Under the pieces are notes generated by a model. It was not told the DNA's origin. It saw only the letters and a program-made list of their open reading frames with translations, and ran no database searches. From Candidatus Saccharimonadota bacterium (GTDB lineage: Bacteria; Patescibacteriota; Saccharimonadia; Saccharimonadales; Saccharimonadaceae), in NCBI GenBank assembly GCA_027312225.1, contig DAICXK010000002.1, positions 367 to 64,366 of the forward strand: 64,000 nt of DNA, in the 5' to 3' direction. Both the position numbers and the translations under genes were made by a program. Positions 41,028-50,564 of the stretch are shown here, piece after piece (the first letter of the stretch is position 1; each line of letters begins with the position of its first letter).

Positions 41028-42623
41028 ATGAATCACGAACGAACACAGACGCGCACTGAACACTCCCGAAGTCTCGAAGATGCTGAAAAGTATAAGGCGA
41101 TCGAGACACTGACCGAACTGGGCTTGTTTGTGCCACTCCGTTATATCGAGGCGTGGCATGGTCGGGCAGGTGACGGCACTGATTGGGTGATTGATCCGCG
41201 ATTACGCAACGGGTATGGGCAAAATGATAATGACAACGTTAACCAACGGTCGACGATTTACGCGGGCATGAAAGATATTGCCCAGCGCTTTGCTGATATT
41301 CGTACCCGACAAAAAGGCCGCGACCGGTTTCAGTCTGAGATTCATAGGATTATATCGGAGGATACCGATGCAGTCGTGATAGATTCAACGTTCTCTCTGC
41401 ACCAGCTTGATGAAGATGGGCGTCAAAAGTATAACAATGCGCTTCGCACCCTCTCCATTGGACTCTCAGAGGGTGCACCGCCGTCATTCGCGGCGGGTCA
41501 GCGGGGCGTTGTCGAGGCCTATTATACTGATAGGCGCACACATCGTTCTCATAGCACTGATGATATTATCGCGAGGACTGGTCAAGACCCGGCAGAGATC
41601 CAGCGCCTCAACGGCGCAGAGCGCGCTCGGCACACCTTGCTTCATTCACCAACTGATGCTGCGAACCATATGTTGGCAAGTCGTGCAGCTGCAGATATTA
41701 CACCTGGTGTACAGGCAGGATATGTCGAGTATATAGAGTCATGGTTTAAGAATGCCCATGTGGTTGGTCTCAGTCAGAAAGTACATTCGGCGACGCTTGG
41801 CCAATCGATTACAATGGCGACGTTTTTTGACCTTCTCAATGTGCAAACCGAAGGGGCTGTTAACCGACGCCGCGATCGTCGTGCACGAACGCTCGGTAGT
41901 GCCGGGCTATTGATGGGGAACGCGACGAAAGAGTCATATGATACTCGCGCCCATCCTATCATGAAGATGCTAGCGAATACGTATGTTGCGCCGCGGTCAT
42001 TGATCGAAAAGGCTGACGCGGTGCGTGGATTTAAGGGTCGATTTGAGCAGCCATCTGGTGTCTGGGAAGGTTTCACCTTGGGCCAGCATACCGAAACGGT
42101 CCTGCGTAATTTTGACGAGACCTATGCGGACGCTTTGCCGGTCAACTTGTTGTTGCCGATGCGACTGACGATGCTAGTACATGATATTGGCAAACCAATT
42201 GCTGCCGCTGAAGGCAAGAAGTCGCAGCAGGCTGCCTATAATGAGCGCGATGCCAAGCGGTTCATGGCCGAACTTGGCGTCGACACCTCACTGCAGGCGG
42301 TAGTCCTCGGCATTATGGGCAAGGGCTGCGACTTGGCACTAGAGATGGATGCGTATAAACATTCAGAGGCAGGGCCTGCTTTGCAGCAATTTGCTAAAGA
42401 GACACTCATCAAGGCATATGGCAGTGATCGTGTCGATGCGGGGAGCATCCAGGGCTTTGTGGCGATGTGCCGCATGTTCCGCGTGTGCGACGGCGGTGCT
42501 TACACCGACATGGCGGTAACGCGTACGCCAAGTGGAGCCTATTACCGCAATGCACCATCATTCAACAAGGGCTTCTATCCGTCAGCAGGGCTTGGTGGTC
42601 GTCACATTGCTCCGCGGTTATAA
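41028..42623 (+). CDS. HD-domain protein, unknown
   Basis: 531 residues without membrane segments. The C-terminal half has an HD-phosphohydrolase pattern: a histidine in TLGQHTETVLRNF (about residue 350), the HD pair in LRLTMLVHDIGKPIAAAEGK (about 385), and an aspartate-bearing helix later. The N-terminal ~300 residues have no family I recognise and include a basic stretch VNRRRDRRARTLG. HD enzymes hydrolyse nucleotides or cyclic nucleotides; the substrate is unknown. It has its own promoter with a striking dyad and lies between greA and lysS. Confidence 0.72.
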   Translation: MNHERTQTRTEHSRSLEDAEKYKAIETLTELGLFVPLRYIEAWHGRAGDGTDWVIDPRLRNGYGQNDNDNVNQRSTIYAGMKDIAQRFADIRTRQKGRDRFQSEIHRIISEDTDAVVIDSTFSLHQLDEDGRQKYNNALRTLSIGLSEGAPPSFAAGQRGVVEAYYTDRRTHRSHSTDDIIARTGQDPAEIQRLNGAERARHTLLHSPTDAANHMLASRAAADITPGVQAGYVEYIESWFKNAHVVGLSQKVHSATLGQSITMATFFDLLNVQTEGAVNRRRDRRARTLGSAGLLMGNATKESYDTRAHPIMKMLANTYVAPRSLIEKADAVRGFKGRFEQPSGVWEGFTLGQHTETVLRNFDETYADALPVNLLLPMRLTMLVHDIGKPIAAAEGKKSQQAAYNERDAKRFMAELGVDTSLQAVVLGIMGKGCDLALEMDAYKHSEAGPALQQFAKETLIKAYGSDRVDAGSIQGFVAMCRMFRVCDGGAYTDMAVTRTPSGAYYRNAPSFNKGFYPSAGLGGRHIAPRL

Positions 42624-42665
42624 AAATGTCTGATTGTAGGGCGAACATGCTATACTGTAACAGAT

Positions 42666-44183
42666 ATGGCGACACTACAAGATTATCGAAACGAACGATT
42701 ACGTAAACTGCAAGAGTTGCGAGGTTTAGGATTTGATCCGTACCCTGCAACCAGCAATCGTACGCATATGGCGGCCGATGTCCTCGAAAAATATGCCGAG
42801 CTTGAGGGCTCTACTGTCACCGTGGCGGGCCGCATCACCGGTATTCGTAAGTTTGGTAAGTTGGCATTTATTGTTGTTAAGGACGCGAGCGGCTCGGTGC
42901 AGCTATTTCTTCGCGATGGCGCGGTTGCTGAGACTGACGCGACAAAGGGAATTGTTGGTTTGAAGCAACTTTCACTCCTTGATACGGGTGATTTTATTGA
43001 GGCAACAGGCGAAGTCATCACGACCAAGACCGGCGAGAAGTCGGTCGGTGTCGCCACGCTGCGACTCCTGACGAAGGCGCTTCGCCCAATGCCTACGGAA
43101 CTAACAAATAAGGAAGAGCGCTTCCGCCGCCGCTATGTCGATATGAATGTTAATCAGGATGTGCGCGAGCGGTTCGTTCGTCGCAGTAAATTCTGGCAGG
43201 CAACACGTGACTTTTTGAACCAAAATGGTTTTACCGAGGTAAACATTCCGGTACTTGAGCACACAACAGGCGGTGCTGATGCTAATCCATTCGTGACGCA
43301 CATGGACGCGCTGGACGACGAGCAGTTCTATCTTCGCATTAGTCACGAGCTACCGCTGAAGCGCCTACTCGGAGCAGGTTTTGAGAAGGTCTATGACCTC
43401 GGTCCACGTTTTCGTAATGAGAATTACAGCGATGAACACTTGCCCGAGCACATCGCTATGGAATGGTACTGGGCGTATGCCGACTGGGAAAAGGGAATTA
43501 AATTCCAAGAAGATTTATTCAAATATATCCTACAAGAGACGTTTGGCACGTTGCAGTTCAAACTTGGTCGTTTTGACGTAGACCTCAGTGGTGACTGGGA
43601 GCGTTGGGATTATGCCGAAACCATCCAAAAACGATATGGCATTGATCCGTTTAATTGTTCACTCGATGAGGTGAAGGCGGCACTGCACGAGAACAACCTT
43701 GAGGTAGAGCAGGCTGAAAACAAGTCTCGCGGTATCGACAAGCTTTGGAAAAATATTCGTAAAGACGTGGCGGGTCCAATCTGGCTCATCAATACACCGA
43801 CGTTTATTTCGCCTCTCTCCAAAGTGAATCCCGACCGTCCCGAGACAACACAGCGTGCCCAGGTGGTGATCGCAGGGTCAGAGTTATGTAATCTCTTTAG
43901 CGAGCTTAATGACCCAATCGATCAACTCGATCGCTTTACCGAACAGCAAGCGCTGCGTGAGGCGGGCGATGACGAAGCGATGATGCTTGATATTGACTAT
44001 GTCGAGATGCTGGAGTACGGTATGCCACCGGCGTGTGGCCTGGGTTATAGCGAACGAGTCTTCTGGATTTTTGAAGGAGTGACTGCCCGTGAGGGCGTGC
44101 CGTTCCCTCAGCTTCGTCATGAATATGACCAAACAACCCTTGAGATTTATGGCGACATTCTCAGAGAAAAGACTGAAGGATAA
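42666..44183 (+). CDS. lysS: Lysyl-tRNA synthetase, class II
   Basis: 505 residues. The N-terminal OB-fold anticodon-binding domain (VTVAGRITGIRKFGKLAFIVV) is followed by the class II core: motif 2 FEKVYDLGPRFRNENYSDEHLPEHIAMEWYW-type segment, and a C-terminal motif 3 region GYSERVFWIFEGVTAREGVP. LysRS normally has GIGIDRL in motif 3; here GLGYSERVFW replaces it, a divergent form. TATACT lies 9 nt before the ATG. A small membrane-protein gene follows after 5 nt. Confidence 0.92.
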   Translation: MATLQDYRNERLRKLQELRGLGFDPYPATSNRTHMAADVLEKYAELEGSTVTVAGRITGIRKFGKLAFIVVKDASGSVQLFLRDGAVAETDATKGIVGLKQLSLLDTGDFIEATGEVITTKTGEKSVGVATLRLLTKALRPMPTELTNKEERFRRRYVDMNVNQDVRERFVRRSKFWQATRDFLNQNGFTEVNIPVLEHTTGGADANPFVTHMDALDDEQFYLRISHELPLKRLLGAGFEKVYDLGPRFRNENYSDEHLPEHIAMEWYWAYADWEKGIKFQEDLFKYILQETFGTLQFKLGRFDVDLSGDWERWDYAETIQKRYGIDPFNCSLDEVKAALHENNLEVEQAENKSRGIDKLWKNIRKDVAGPIWLINTPTFISPLSKVNPDRPETTQRAQVVIAGSELCNLFSELNDPIDQLDRFTEQQALREAGDDEAMMLDIDYVEMLEYGMPPACGLGYSERVFWIFEGVTAREGVPFPQLRHEYDQTTLEIYGDILREKTEG

Positions 44184-44188
44184 GTATT

Positions 44189-44623
44189 GTGCCGAAGTCT
44201 GCAAAGGGGAGGACACCATTGTATGTCGCAGTCGCAGTTATTTTGATTGCGGCAATTGTCGGCGCTTCTCTCGTGGTGGTGCATGCTAATTCGGCAGGTC
44301 TTGCACTGTTCGAACTTATTACTTTTAGCGTTGGTATCGCGGCATTGCTGCTCGCGGTGCTAGGAAGTGTCAGTGCCAGTTATCAAATGCGCATGACCCG
44401 GCGTATTGCCAAAGAGATTCACACGGCAATTGGCGAATTGAAAGATATTGATAGGACAAACGAGGCGATTCGCCGCCGTCTTAACCAAGATTACGAACTA
44501 GCAAAAGATGTTGCCGAAGCCTTGCAAGAAGCCGGGATTATTGAGGATGATGACGAGCGGCACGCAGTTGCCTCGACAATTGAACAGAAGGTTCGTATCC
44601 GCGCCCGTCAAGACAAGTCGTAG
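44189..44623 (+). CDS. Small membrane protein with coiled-coil tail
   Basis: 144 residues from a GTG start, 5 nt after lysS. Two membrane helices (about 11-31 and 42-62) are followed by a charged helical tail (RRIAKEIHTAIGELKDIDRT, EAIRRRLNQDYELAKDVAEAL). I do not recognise a family. AAGGA precedes the start. Its position suggests co-transcription with lysS without functional implication. It converges with the 3D-domain gene, 9 nt away. Confidence 0.7.
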   Translation: MPKSAKGRTPLYVAVAVILIAAIVGASLVVVHANSAGLALFELITFSVGIAALLLAVLGSVSASYQMRMTRRIAKEIHTAIGELKDIDRTNEAIRRRLNQDYELAKDVAEALQEAGIIEDDDERHAVASTIEQKVRIRARQDKS

Positions 44624-44632
44624 CCAGGTTCG

Positions 44633-45808
44633 CTATCTCCCGTTCTGGTTTGTCCAATCAGTTGCTAGGTCAAATCCGTGTGGATGGCGGGCGGCAAACC
44701 CGCCAGTATCATACACCTTTCCGGGACCAAGGCTGGTCTCGACAACAGAACAGCGTGGGTAGTTACCATAATTTGCGGCGATGATGACATATCCGTCACG
44801 ATCAACCTTGGCGCCATCAGGACGCACGGTGTAATAGCCGCCCTGGCCGCAGGCAGACATAACGACGTTCATCGGCAGATCATAATACGTCTCGCGGTGC
44901 GAAACACCGCGGCTGTCGGTAAAATACTGCGCGCCCTTGGCCGCGGTCAGTCCGCGGCCATCGTTGCGCAGGCCAATCACTTCAGTTTGCTCTTTCGGTT
45001 CACGGGTGGTGACGGCTGACAGGCGCACGCGTGATAGCTCCTCGCCATCGCGGATTTCTACCTGGTAGGTAATGGTGCGAAGGCCAACGGTGCCTGCAGA
45101 CTGCACTGCTCGGTATCCTAATGGCTGGTTGAGGTCGTAAATCAGTCGCAGGGGAGGCGCAATGTCCTCCTCGACACTGAGCGTCTGTACACCCTCACGC
45201 CATATGCGAATCGACATACCTTCGTGAATGGGTGTCGTGGTGGGGTGGGACAGCCGGTCTGGTGCGGCGAGGGTGATGTTCTTTTCTTCTAATAACTCTT
45301 GGATGGTTGCCGCTTGGGTACGAAGCGGTGTCGTCCTGCCATAAAGATCAAGAGTAATCTCGCGGGCTCGCGAGATCGTCAGAATTTGCCCGGCACCGTC
45401 ACTCGTAAAATTTGTTGCCAATGAAAAGTCGGCGCGATCTTCGTCCTTCAACGGAATACCTGCGTCACTCGCAATCTGCTCGGCGGTTTGATGTGCGGAG
45501 AGAATCTTGAGGCGGACAGGGCCGTCAACGACAATGATAGGGCGGGCACGGTAGATGTTGACCTGATAGGTCGCGGCAACTAACTCTTCTTCGCGTGATG
45601 GTTCAACGCTATCACGGTCATCTAATGTGATACCCGCCTCGCGTAGGGCTGCACCGATGGTCGTTTCTTTTGTCAAAAAGCTATAGTCAGCACCCTGATC
45701 ATAGACCGAAATAAGGCGGCTCTCGGTGTCAGTTGCTCCTAATATAGCCCCAAAACCGATACTGGCCGCCATTGCCCAGAAAATCACCGCCACACCACGT
45801 CGTATCAT
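44633..45808 (-). CDS. DUF348/G5/3D-domain cell-wall protein (YabE/Rpf-like)
   Basis: 391 residues. An N-terminal signal/anchor helix is followed by up to three DUF348 repeats (KETTIGAALREAGITLDDRD, AHQTAEQIASDAGIPL, QAATIQELLEEKNITL), a G5 domain (about 245-320) and a C-terminal 3D domain (VVETSLGPGKVYDTGGFAAR, GFDLATDW). 3D domains carry catalytic aspartates of MltA-like lytic enzymes. The architecture is that of YabE/resuscitation-type proteins that cut peptidoglycan. It is divergent from the DUF2207 gene. Confidence 0.87.
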   Translation of the reverse strand: MIRRGVAVIFWAMAASIGFGAILGATDTESRLISVYDQGADYSFLTKETTIGAALREAGITLDDRDSVEPSREEELVAATYQVNIYRARPIIVVDGPVRLKILSAHQTAEQIASDAGIPLKDEDRADFSLATNFTSDGAGQILTISRAREITLDLYGRTTPLRTQAATIQELLEEKNITLAAPDRLSHPTTTPIHEGMSIRIWREGVQTLSVEEDIAPPLRLIYDLNQPLGYRAVQSAGTVGLRTITYQVEIRDGEELSRVRLSAVTTREPKEQTEVIGLRNDGRGLTAAKGAQYFTDSRGVSHRETYYDLPMNVVMSACGQGGYYTVRPDGAKVDRDGYVIIAANYGNYPRCSVVETSLGPGKVYDTGGFAARHPHGFDLATDWTNQNGR

Positions 45809-45847
45809 TACTATCTATAATATAACAATTTCTGCTACCATGGTGGT

Positions 45848-47662
45848 ATGAAACGGCTTATTCTTTTGTTCGCGGGATTGGGGATAGTAGTAGGAGTGTT
45901 GCTGATGCCGCAAGCAGCATCGGCCAGTTTGAACGACTTTACCTTTCGTGAATTTGAAGGCGATTATTACCTCTCTCGAGATACTGATGGCCGGGCAGTC
46001 ATGCGAGTGGTCGAGTCATTTACAGCCGAATTCCCTGATTACGATAGAAACAAAGGCGTGATTCGAGGTATCCCGTCTACCTACGAAGACCATTCGGTGT
46101 CAGTTAAGGTTGAATCTCTCAAGCGCAATGGTGCTACGGAGCCAATTTATCGTCAGTATAGCAGCAATGGCCAATGGATTGTCGAGACGGGTGATGACAA
46201 TTATGTGCGAGGCAACCAGACCTACGAGCTGACGTATACCTTGCGTGATGTGATTCGCGATTCTGATACATATCAAGAGCTATACTGGGATACAGTCGGC
46301 ACTTCTTCGCCGCAGTCATTTGGATATGTCAAGGGCACGGTCCACCTGGATGATTCGGTACGCGGCTTGTTCACCGGTGAAACTCTGTGCTACGAAGGGG
46401 GGAAGGGCGCGACGACGCGATGCCAAGTTGATGATAATGGATCGAGCGTGACGTTCTCGTCGTCGGGAGAAATTGCACCGTATCACAATGTCACGATGCT
46501 GATGAAATTTTCCCCGGATGGCTTTGCGCCCTATCGTACCGACCCGTGGCAGGTACTCAAAACGTTTGGGCTGCCTGTCGGATCATTGATAACTGCACTG
46601 GTTGGACTCGTGATGGCACTGAGGCTGCGGTTCTCGCGCCGCCACGAGCCCGTCGGGACGGGCACTATTGTACCGCAGTACTTGCCACCTCAAGGTATGT
46701 CTGTGTTGGAGGCGAGTGGTATCAAAGGCCGCGAGCAAGCGGCGATTCCAGCTCAGCTGATTGATCTGGCAGTACGGCACAAGATTAGAATCGTCGAACA
46801 GTCAGCTGGTAACAAGCCGACGTACCAACTGCAGCTTCTCTCGACTGAAGGGCTGCATCCTGATGAGGAAGCAGTGCTGCGAGCCACAACCAAACTGACA
46901 GCTGGTGGCACCTATACGCTGTCGTCGACCGATTATTCGGTTGGTGCCTTGCTGCGGTCGGCACGAGACAAGGCGACGGGTCTGGATGCAGTTGATCGAG
47001 GGTATCGCCAGGCACCTCTGGGTGGTAAGCGTTCCAAAAAGATTGCCACTGTGTTCCTGACGCTTGGGGCAATGGTGCCGTTCGGCGCGGTGTTTGTCGT
47101 GTCACTGCTATCTGGTGGTATGGAAAAAGACCCTGCCTGGATGGCGTTGTTTGCGACACCGTTTATCACGTGGCCAATTATGTTTGCCGGTACGGCATTG
47201 ATGGCAAAAACTAAGAACCCGCTCACGTCCCAAGGTGTGGCAACGCGGGAGTATCTTGAGGGCCTTGAGATGTACATGAAGGTGGCTGAGGCGGACCGCT
47301 TGAAGATATTGCAAAGCCCTGGGGGCGCCGAGCGTACGCCAATTGACACGAATGACCAGCAGCAAATGATTCGGCTATACGAACGCGTGTTGCCATACGC
47401 GGTGCTATTCGGCATCGAAAAGGACTGGGCAAAAACATTGGAGTTGGCCTATGGTGCTGTCGATACAACACCAGACTGGTACAGTGGTACCAGCGGCGTA
47501 TTTAACGCGGCAGCCCTCGGCAGCGCGTTATCAACCTTTACCGGTACGGCTGCAGCGTCGTTTGTACCGCCGCCTAGCACTAGTTCGGGTAGCAGCGGTT
47601 TTTCTAGCGGTGGAGGATTCTCCGGCGGTGGTGGCGGCGGCGGAAGCTTTGGCGGCCGGTAG
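45848..47662 (+). CDS. DUF2207 membrane protein with Gly-rich tail
   Basis: 604 residues. A signal peptide (to about 26, …AASA) is followed by the DUF2207 extracellular domain (FTFREFEGDYYLSRDTDGRA, GVIRGIPSTY, YELTYTLRDVI). A membrane helix lies near 240-258 and two more near 400-450. The C-terminus is GGGFSGGGGGGGSFGGR, a signature of this family. Function is unknown in all bacteria. It is separated from the divergent 3D-domain gene by 39 nt. Confidence 0.9.
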   Translation: MKRLILLFAGLGIVVGVLLMPQAASASLNDFTFREFEGDYYLSRDTDGRAVMRVVESFTAEFPDYDRNKGVIRGIPSTYEDHSVSVKVESLKRNGATEPIYRQYSSNGQWIVETGDDNYVRGNQTYELTYTLRDVIRDSDTYQELYWDTVGTSSPQSFGYVKGTVHLDDSVRGLFTGETLCYEGGKGATTRCQVDDNGSSVTFSSSGEIAPYHNVTMLMKFSPDGFAPYRTDPWQVLKTFGLPVGSLITALVGLVMALRLRFSRRHEPVGTGTIVPQYLPPQGMSVLEASGIKGREQAAIPAQLIDLAVRHKIRIVEQSAGNKPTYQLQLLSTEGLHPDEEAVLRATTKLTAGGTYTLSSTDYSVGALLRSARDKATGLDAVDRGYRQAPLGGKRSKKIATVFLTLGAMVPFGAVFVVSLLSGGMEKDPAWMALFATPFITWPIMFAGTALMAKTKNPLTSQGVATREYLEGLEMYMKVAEADRLKILQSPGGAERTPIDTNDQQQMIRLYERVLPYAVLFGIEKDWAKTLELAYGAVDTTPDWYSGTSGVFNAAALGSALSTFTGTAAASFVPPPSTSSGSSGFSSGGGFSGGGGGGGSFGGR

Positions 47663-47690
47663 GCAGGCACCGAGCTGATCGTTGCGGTCA

Positions 47691-47728
47691 TTGCATTTTT
47701 ATAATGTTTATGCTATAATAGTTATATG
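47691..47728 (+). promoter_or_regulatory. Promoter of the GNAT gene, leaderless
   Basis: TTGCAT (47691-47696) and TATAAT (47714-47719) have 17-bp spacing with TTTATGC before the -10. ATG 47726 follows 6 nt after the -10. Confidence 0.65.
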
Positions 47729-48163
47729 AGCATTGAGCAGTATCCGACGTTACCTGATTCGCAGGCGATCTATAGCCCTGATGACTTGTCTAAAGAGGAC
47801 TTGCGTGTCTTGTATCTGGCAAGCCTGACGGAAGACGAGAGGGCTGGCGCGGAACTGTCTGATGATGACGTGTTTGATTGGCTTGATAACTTTGGCGGTG
47901 ATGAAGTAGCTGTCCATCGTGATCCCGAAGAGGGTGAGATTACGGGTATGATTTCGTATAACCGAACACCCGACAGGGTATGGGTTTCGTATCTAGCAGT
48001 GATGCCGACCGAGCGTGGCGGCGGTGTTGGTCGGGCCTTGATTAATCATGTTAGGCAGCAGGCGGGTGGGCGACCCATCAAGGGGCAAGCGACTCCTACA
48101 TCAGAGACGTATTACGAACACCTTGGGCTTGACGTCGACGCCGAGCGCAACGTTAACGCGTAA
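47726..48163 (+). CDS. GNAT family N-acetyltransferase
   Basis: 145 residues. The acetyl-CoA site is motif A: VWVSYLAVMPTERGGGVGRALINHVRQQ, matching the Q/RxxGxG/A pattern as ERGGGVG. Motif B follows with ETYYEHLGLD. The N-terminal ~60 residues are acidic (DDLSKEDLRVLYLASLTEDE). It transfers acetyl from acetyl-CoA to an unknown amine. A strong leaderless promoter drives it alone. Confidence 0.85.
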   Translation: MSIEQYPTLPDSQAIYSPDDLSKEDLRVLYLASLTEDERAGAELSDDDVFDWLDNFGGDEVAVHRDPEEGEITGMISYNRTPDRVWVSYLAVMPTERGGGVGRALINHVRQQAGGRPIKGQATPTSETYYEHLGLDVDAERNVNA

Positions 48164-48186
48164 GCTAGCTCGTTTACCTCACCTCT

Positions 48187-48210
48187 TTATGCTATGCTAA
48201 AGGCATAAGC
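48187..48210 (+). promoter_or_regulatory. TTATGC-N10-GCATAAGC dyad before the ABC-2 exporter genes
   Basis: TTATGC (48187-48192) and GCATAAGC (48203-48210) have the same 10-nt gap as the dyad at 40993-41016. A likely -10 box (TATGCT) lies inside the gap. An AAGAGGT ribosome site and GTG start follow. Confidence 0.55.
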
Positions 48211-48230
48211 ATATAACTAAGAGGTAGAGC

Positions 48231-48947
48231 GTGGCTGAGGCGAGTACAATCATCGACATACAGAACGTAACGAAAAAGTTTGGGCGGTCCGTGGCTCTCG
48301 ACGGTTTTAGTCTGAGTGTGCGTTCGGGTGAGGTGCATGGCTTTTTGGGGCCGAATGGTGCCGGTAAAAGTACGACGATTCGTGTACTGTTGGGACTACT
48401 GAAAAAGACGAGTGGTGAAGTGCGTTTGTTTGGTGAAGATCCATGGAAGGATGCGGTGGAGCTGCATAAACACTTGGCGTACGTGCCGGGCGATGTCAGC
48501 TTTTGGCCGAATCTAACGGGTGGTGAGATTATTGATATCTTGGGGCGTCTTCGTGGTGGGTTGGACGAGGCAAGGAGAGCGCGGCTACTCGACCGGTTCG
48601 AACTTGATCCGACCAAAAAATTCCGCACCTATTCCAAGGGTAACCGCCAAAAAGTGGCATTGGTCGCAGCACTGGCGAGCGACGTCGAACTGTATATTCT
48701 GGACGAGCCAACCAGCGGCCTTGATCCGCTGATGGAGCAGGTGTTTCAGGAGGAAATCCGCGCACTGAGGTCCCAGGGGAAGACGGTGCTGCTTTCAAGC
48801 CATATTCTCAGCGAAGTCGAGGCACTCTGTGACCGCGTGACAATTATCCGTGAGGGTAAAACAGAAGGTATCTATACAATGACCGAGCTAAAGCAAGAGC
48901 ATGCCAACCTTGAAGCGCTCTTCCTTAGCAAGTACGAGGAGAAATAG
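48231..48947 (+). CDS. ABC-2 type transporter, ATP-binding subunit
   Basis: 238 residues. Walker [10 protein letters not shown] at 40-48, signature [15 protein letters not shown] and Walker [15 protein letters not shown] are intact, with the switch His in LLSSHIL. It powers the permease that follows after 3 nt. This subfamily exports drugs, lipids or polysaccharide. Start GTG has an AAGAGGT site. Confidence 0.94.
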   Translation: MAEASTIIDIQNVTKKFGRSVALDGFSLSVRSGEVHGFLGPNGAGKSTTIRVLLGLLKKTSGEVRLFGEDPWKDAVELHKHLAYVPGDVSFWPNLTGGEIIDILGRLRGGLDEARRARLLDRFELDPTKKFRTYSKGNRQKVALVAALASDVELYILDEPTSGLDPLMEQVFQEEIRALRSQGKTVLLSSHILSEVEALCDRVTIIREGKTEGIYTMTELKQEHANLEALFLSKYEEK

Positions 48948-48950
48948 CGC

Positions 48951-50564
48951 GTGAGTGGCCTCCTGACACTGATTCGTCTCATTCTCAGGCGCGACAGAGT
49001 TAAATTGCCGCTGTGGATCGGTATTTTTGTGCTAGGACTGCTTGCGATGATACCGCTGCTGCGCGATGTCTATGGCAGCAAGGAAAGTCTACAGGTAATG
49101 TATGCGACCCTTGCTGCGAATCCAGCGGGGCTTTTCATGACAGGGCCGATGGACGGGCCGACTTTTGGGTCGTTGATGACACTTGAAACACTGCTATGGT
49201 GGGGATTGGCGATTGCGTTCCTTAATACACTGCTTGTTGTACGCCATACGCGTCATAACGAAGAAATTGGTGCGCAGGAGCTGTTGCTGTCTGGCCAGGT
49301 TCATCGTGCATCGAGCCTTGTGGCGGTGCTGATAGTGGCGCTGGGGGTGAACGTACTGATAACGATTGCTCTGGGACTTGGGATGAATGTGATGGATACG
49401 GGCTGGGGTGCAGAGCAGTCGTGGCTGTTTGCCATTTCTATGGGTACGGTAGGCTTTGTGTGGGCGGCGATTGCTGCGGTGGTCGTGCAATTGGTTGAGA
49501 GTGGACGCAGTGCGAATGGCATTTTGGCAGGGCTGATCGGCGCGAGCTTTGTCGTGCGAGGCATTGGTGATTTTCTTGGCAAAGCAGATAATTCGGGATT
49601 ATTGCAGCCTCACTGGGTGAGTAATCTCAGTCCTTTTGGGTGGTTGCAGGCTACACGTCCACTGACAGAGTCCGAGTGGTCGCCCCTGCTTATTTCGCTT
49701 GGATTCGTGGCGGTAGCAATCGCATCTGGGTTTATATTACTAGCCGGGCGCGATGTCGGTGCCGGCCTGTTGCCGAGCCGCAAGGGCAGACGGCGGGCTT
49801 CGCGGCTGCTCGGGACACCCCTCGGGCTAACGCTGTACCTACAAAAGAATATCTTTATTGGGTGGTTCGTTGCGGTATTGGTTCTTGCTGCGACGATTGG
49901 TATGTTGGTGCCACAGATGAGCGAAATATACAGTAACAATGACAGTATCAGCCAGATGCTGGCTATCTCCGGCTCTGATGAACTGACTGCTGCGTTTTTG
50001 TCGATGATGCTGGCAATCGTGTGCGTGATGGTGTTCGCCTATGCAGTTCACGGGTTGGGTAAGCTGCGCGGGGAAGAGGCAAGTGGTCGTCTTGAGAGCG
50101 TACTCGCAACCAGGGTTTCACGATTGAAATGGCTCGGTATGCATTTTGATGTGGTTGCGATAGGCGGCAGCATCATGCTGGCTGCGACCGGCCTGGTGCT
50201 GGCGCTGTGCGTCAACACGCTGTCTGATTTGACGGTTGATGTATGGGAGTACGTGCTTGCTGGGCTTGCTTACGCGCCAGTGATGCTGGTGTTTATGGGG
50301 TTGTATGTGTTGCTGTTTGGGTTGTTGCCACGTCTTGCAGGCGCCGTGGCATGGCTGTATTTCGGCTTTGTTGCGTTTGCACTGTGGCTCGGACCGATCA
50401 TCAAGCTCGACAGAGTGGTGATGGATATCTCTATCATGGAACATGTCGCTATGTCTCCTGTTGAAGCTATTGCATGGCAACCGCTTGCTGTTATTACCAC
50501 GATTGCTGTCGGGCTGATTGTTATCGGCTTGGCAGTGTTTCGCCACCGTGATGTCACCTCTTAA
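48951..50564 (+). CDS. ABC-2 type transporter, permease subunit
   Basis: 537 residues with about 12 membrane helices, i.e. a fused double ABC-2 permease. The two halves each have an amphipathic start followed by six helices (from LTLIRLILRRDRVKLPLWIG and from GTPLGLTLYLQKNIFIGWF). It resembles actinobacterial polyketide-antibiotic/TetR-linked exporters, but no regulator is adjacent. It starts at GTG and pairs with the ATPase upstream. Its last 4 nt overlap the converging next gene. Confidence 0.9.
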   Translation: MSGLLTLIRLILRRDRVKLPLWIGIFVLGLLAMIPLLRDVYGSKESLQVMYATLAANPAGLFMTGPMDGPTFGSLMTLETLLWWGLAIAFLNTLLVVRHTRHNEEIGAQELLLSGQVHRASSLVAVLIVALGVNVLITIALGLGMNVMDTGWGAEQSWLFAISMGTVGFVWAAIAAVVVQLVESGRSANGILAGLIGASFVVRGIGDFLGKADNSGLLQPHWVSNLSPFGWLQATRPLTESEWSPLLISLGFVAVAIASGFILLAGRDVGAGLLPSRKGRRRASRLLGTPLGLTLYLQKNIFIGWFVAVLVLAATIGMLVPQMSEIYSNNDSISQMLAISGSDELTAAFLSMMLAIVCVMVFAYAVHGLGKLRGEEASGRLESVLATRVSRLKWLGMHFDVVAIGGSIMLAATGLVLALCVNTLSDLTVDVWEYVLAGLAYAPVMLVFMGLYVLLFGLLPRLAGAVAWLYFGFVAFALWLGPIIKLDRVVMDISIMEHVAMSPVEAIAWQPLAVITTIAVGLIVIGLAVFRHRDVTS

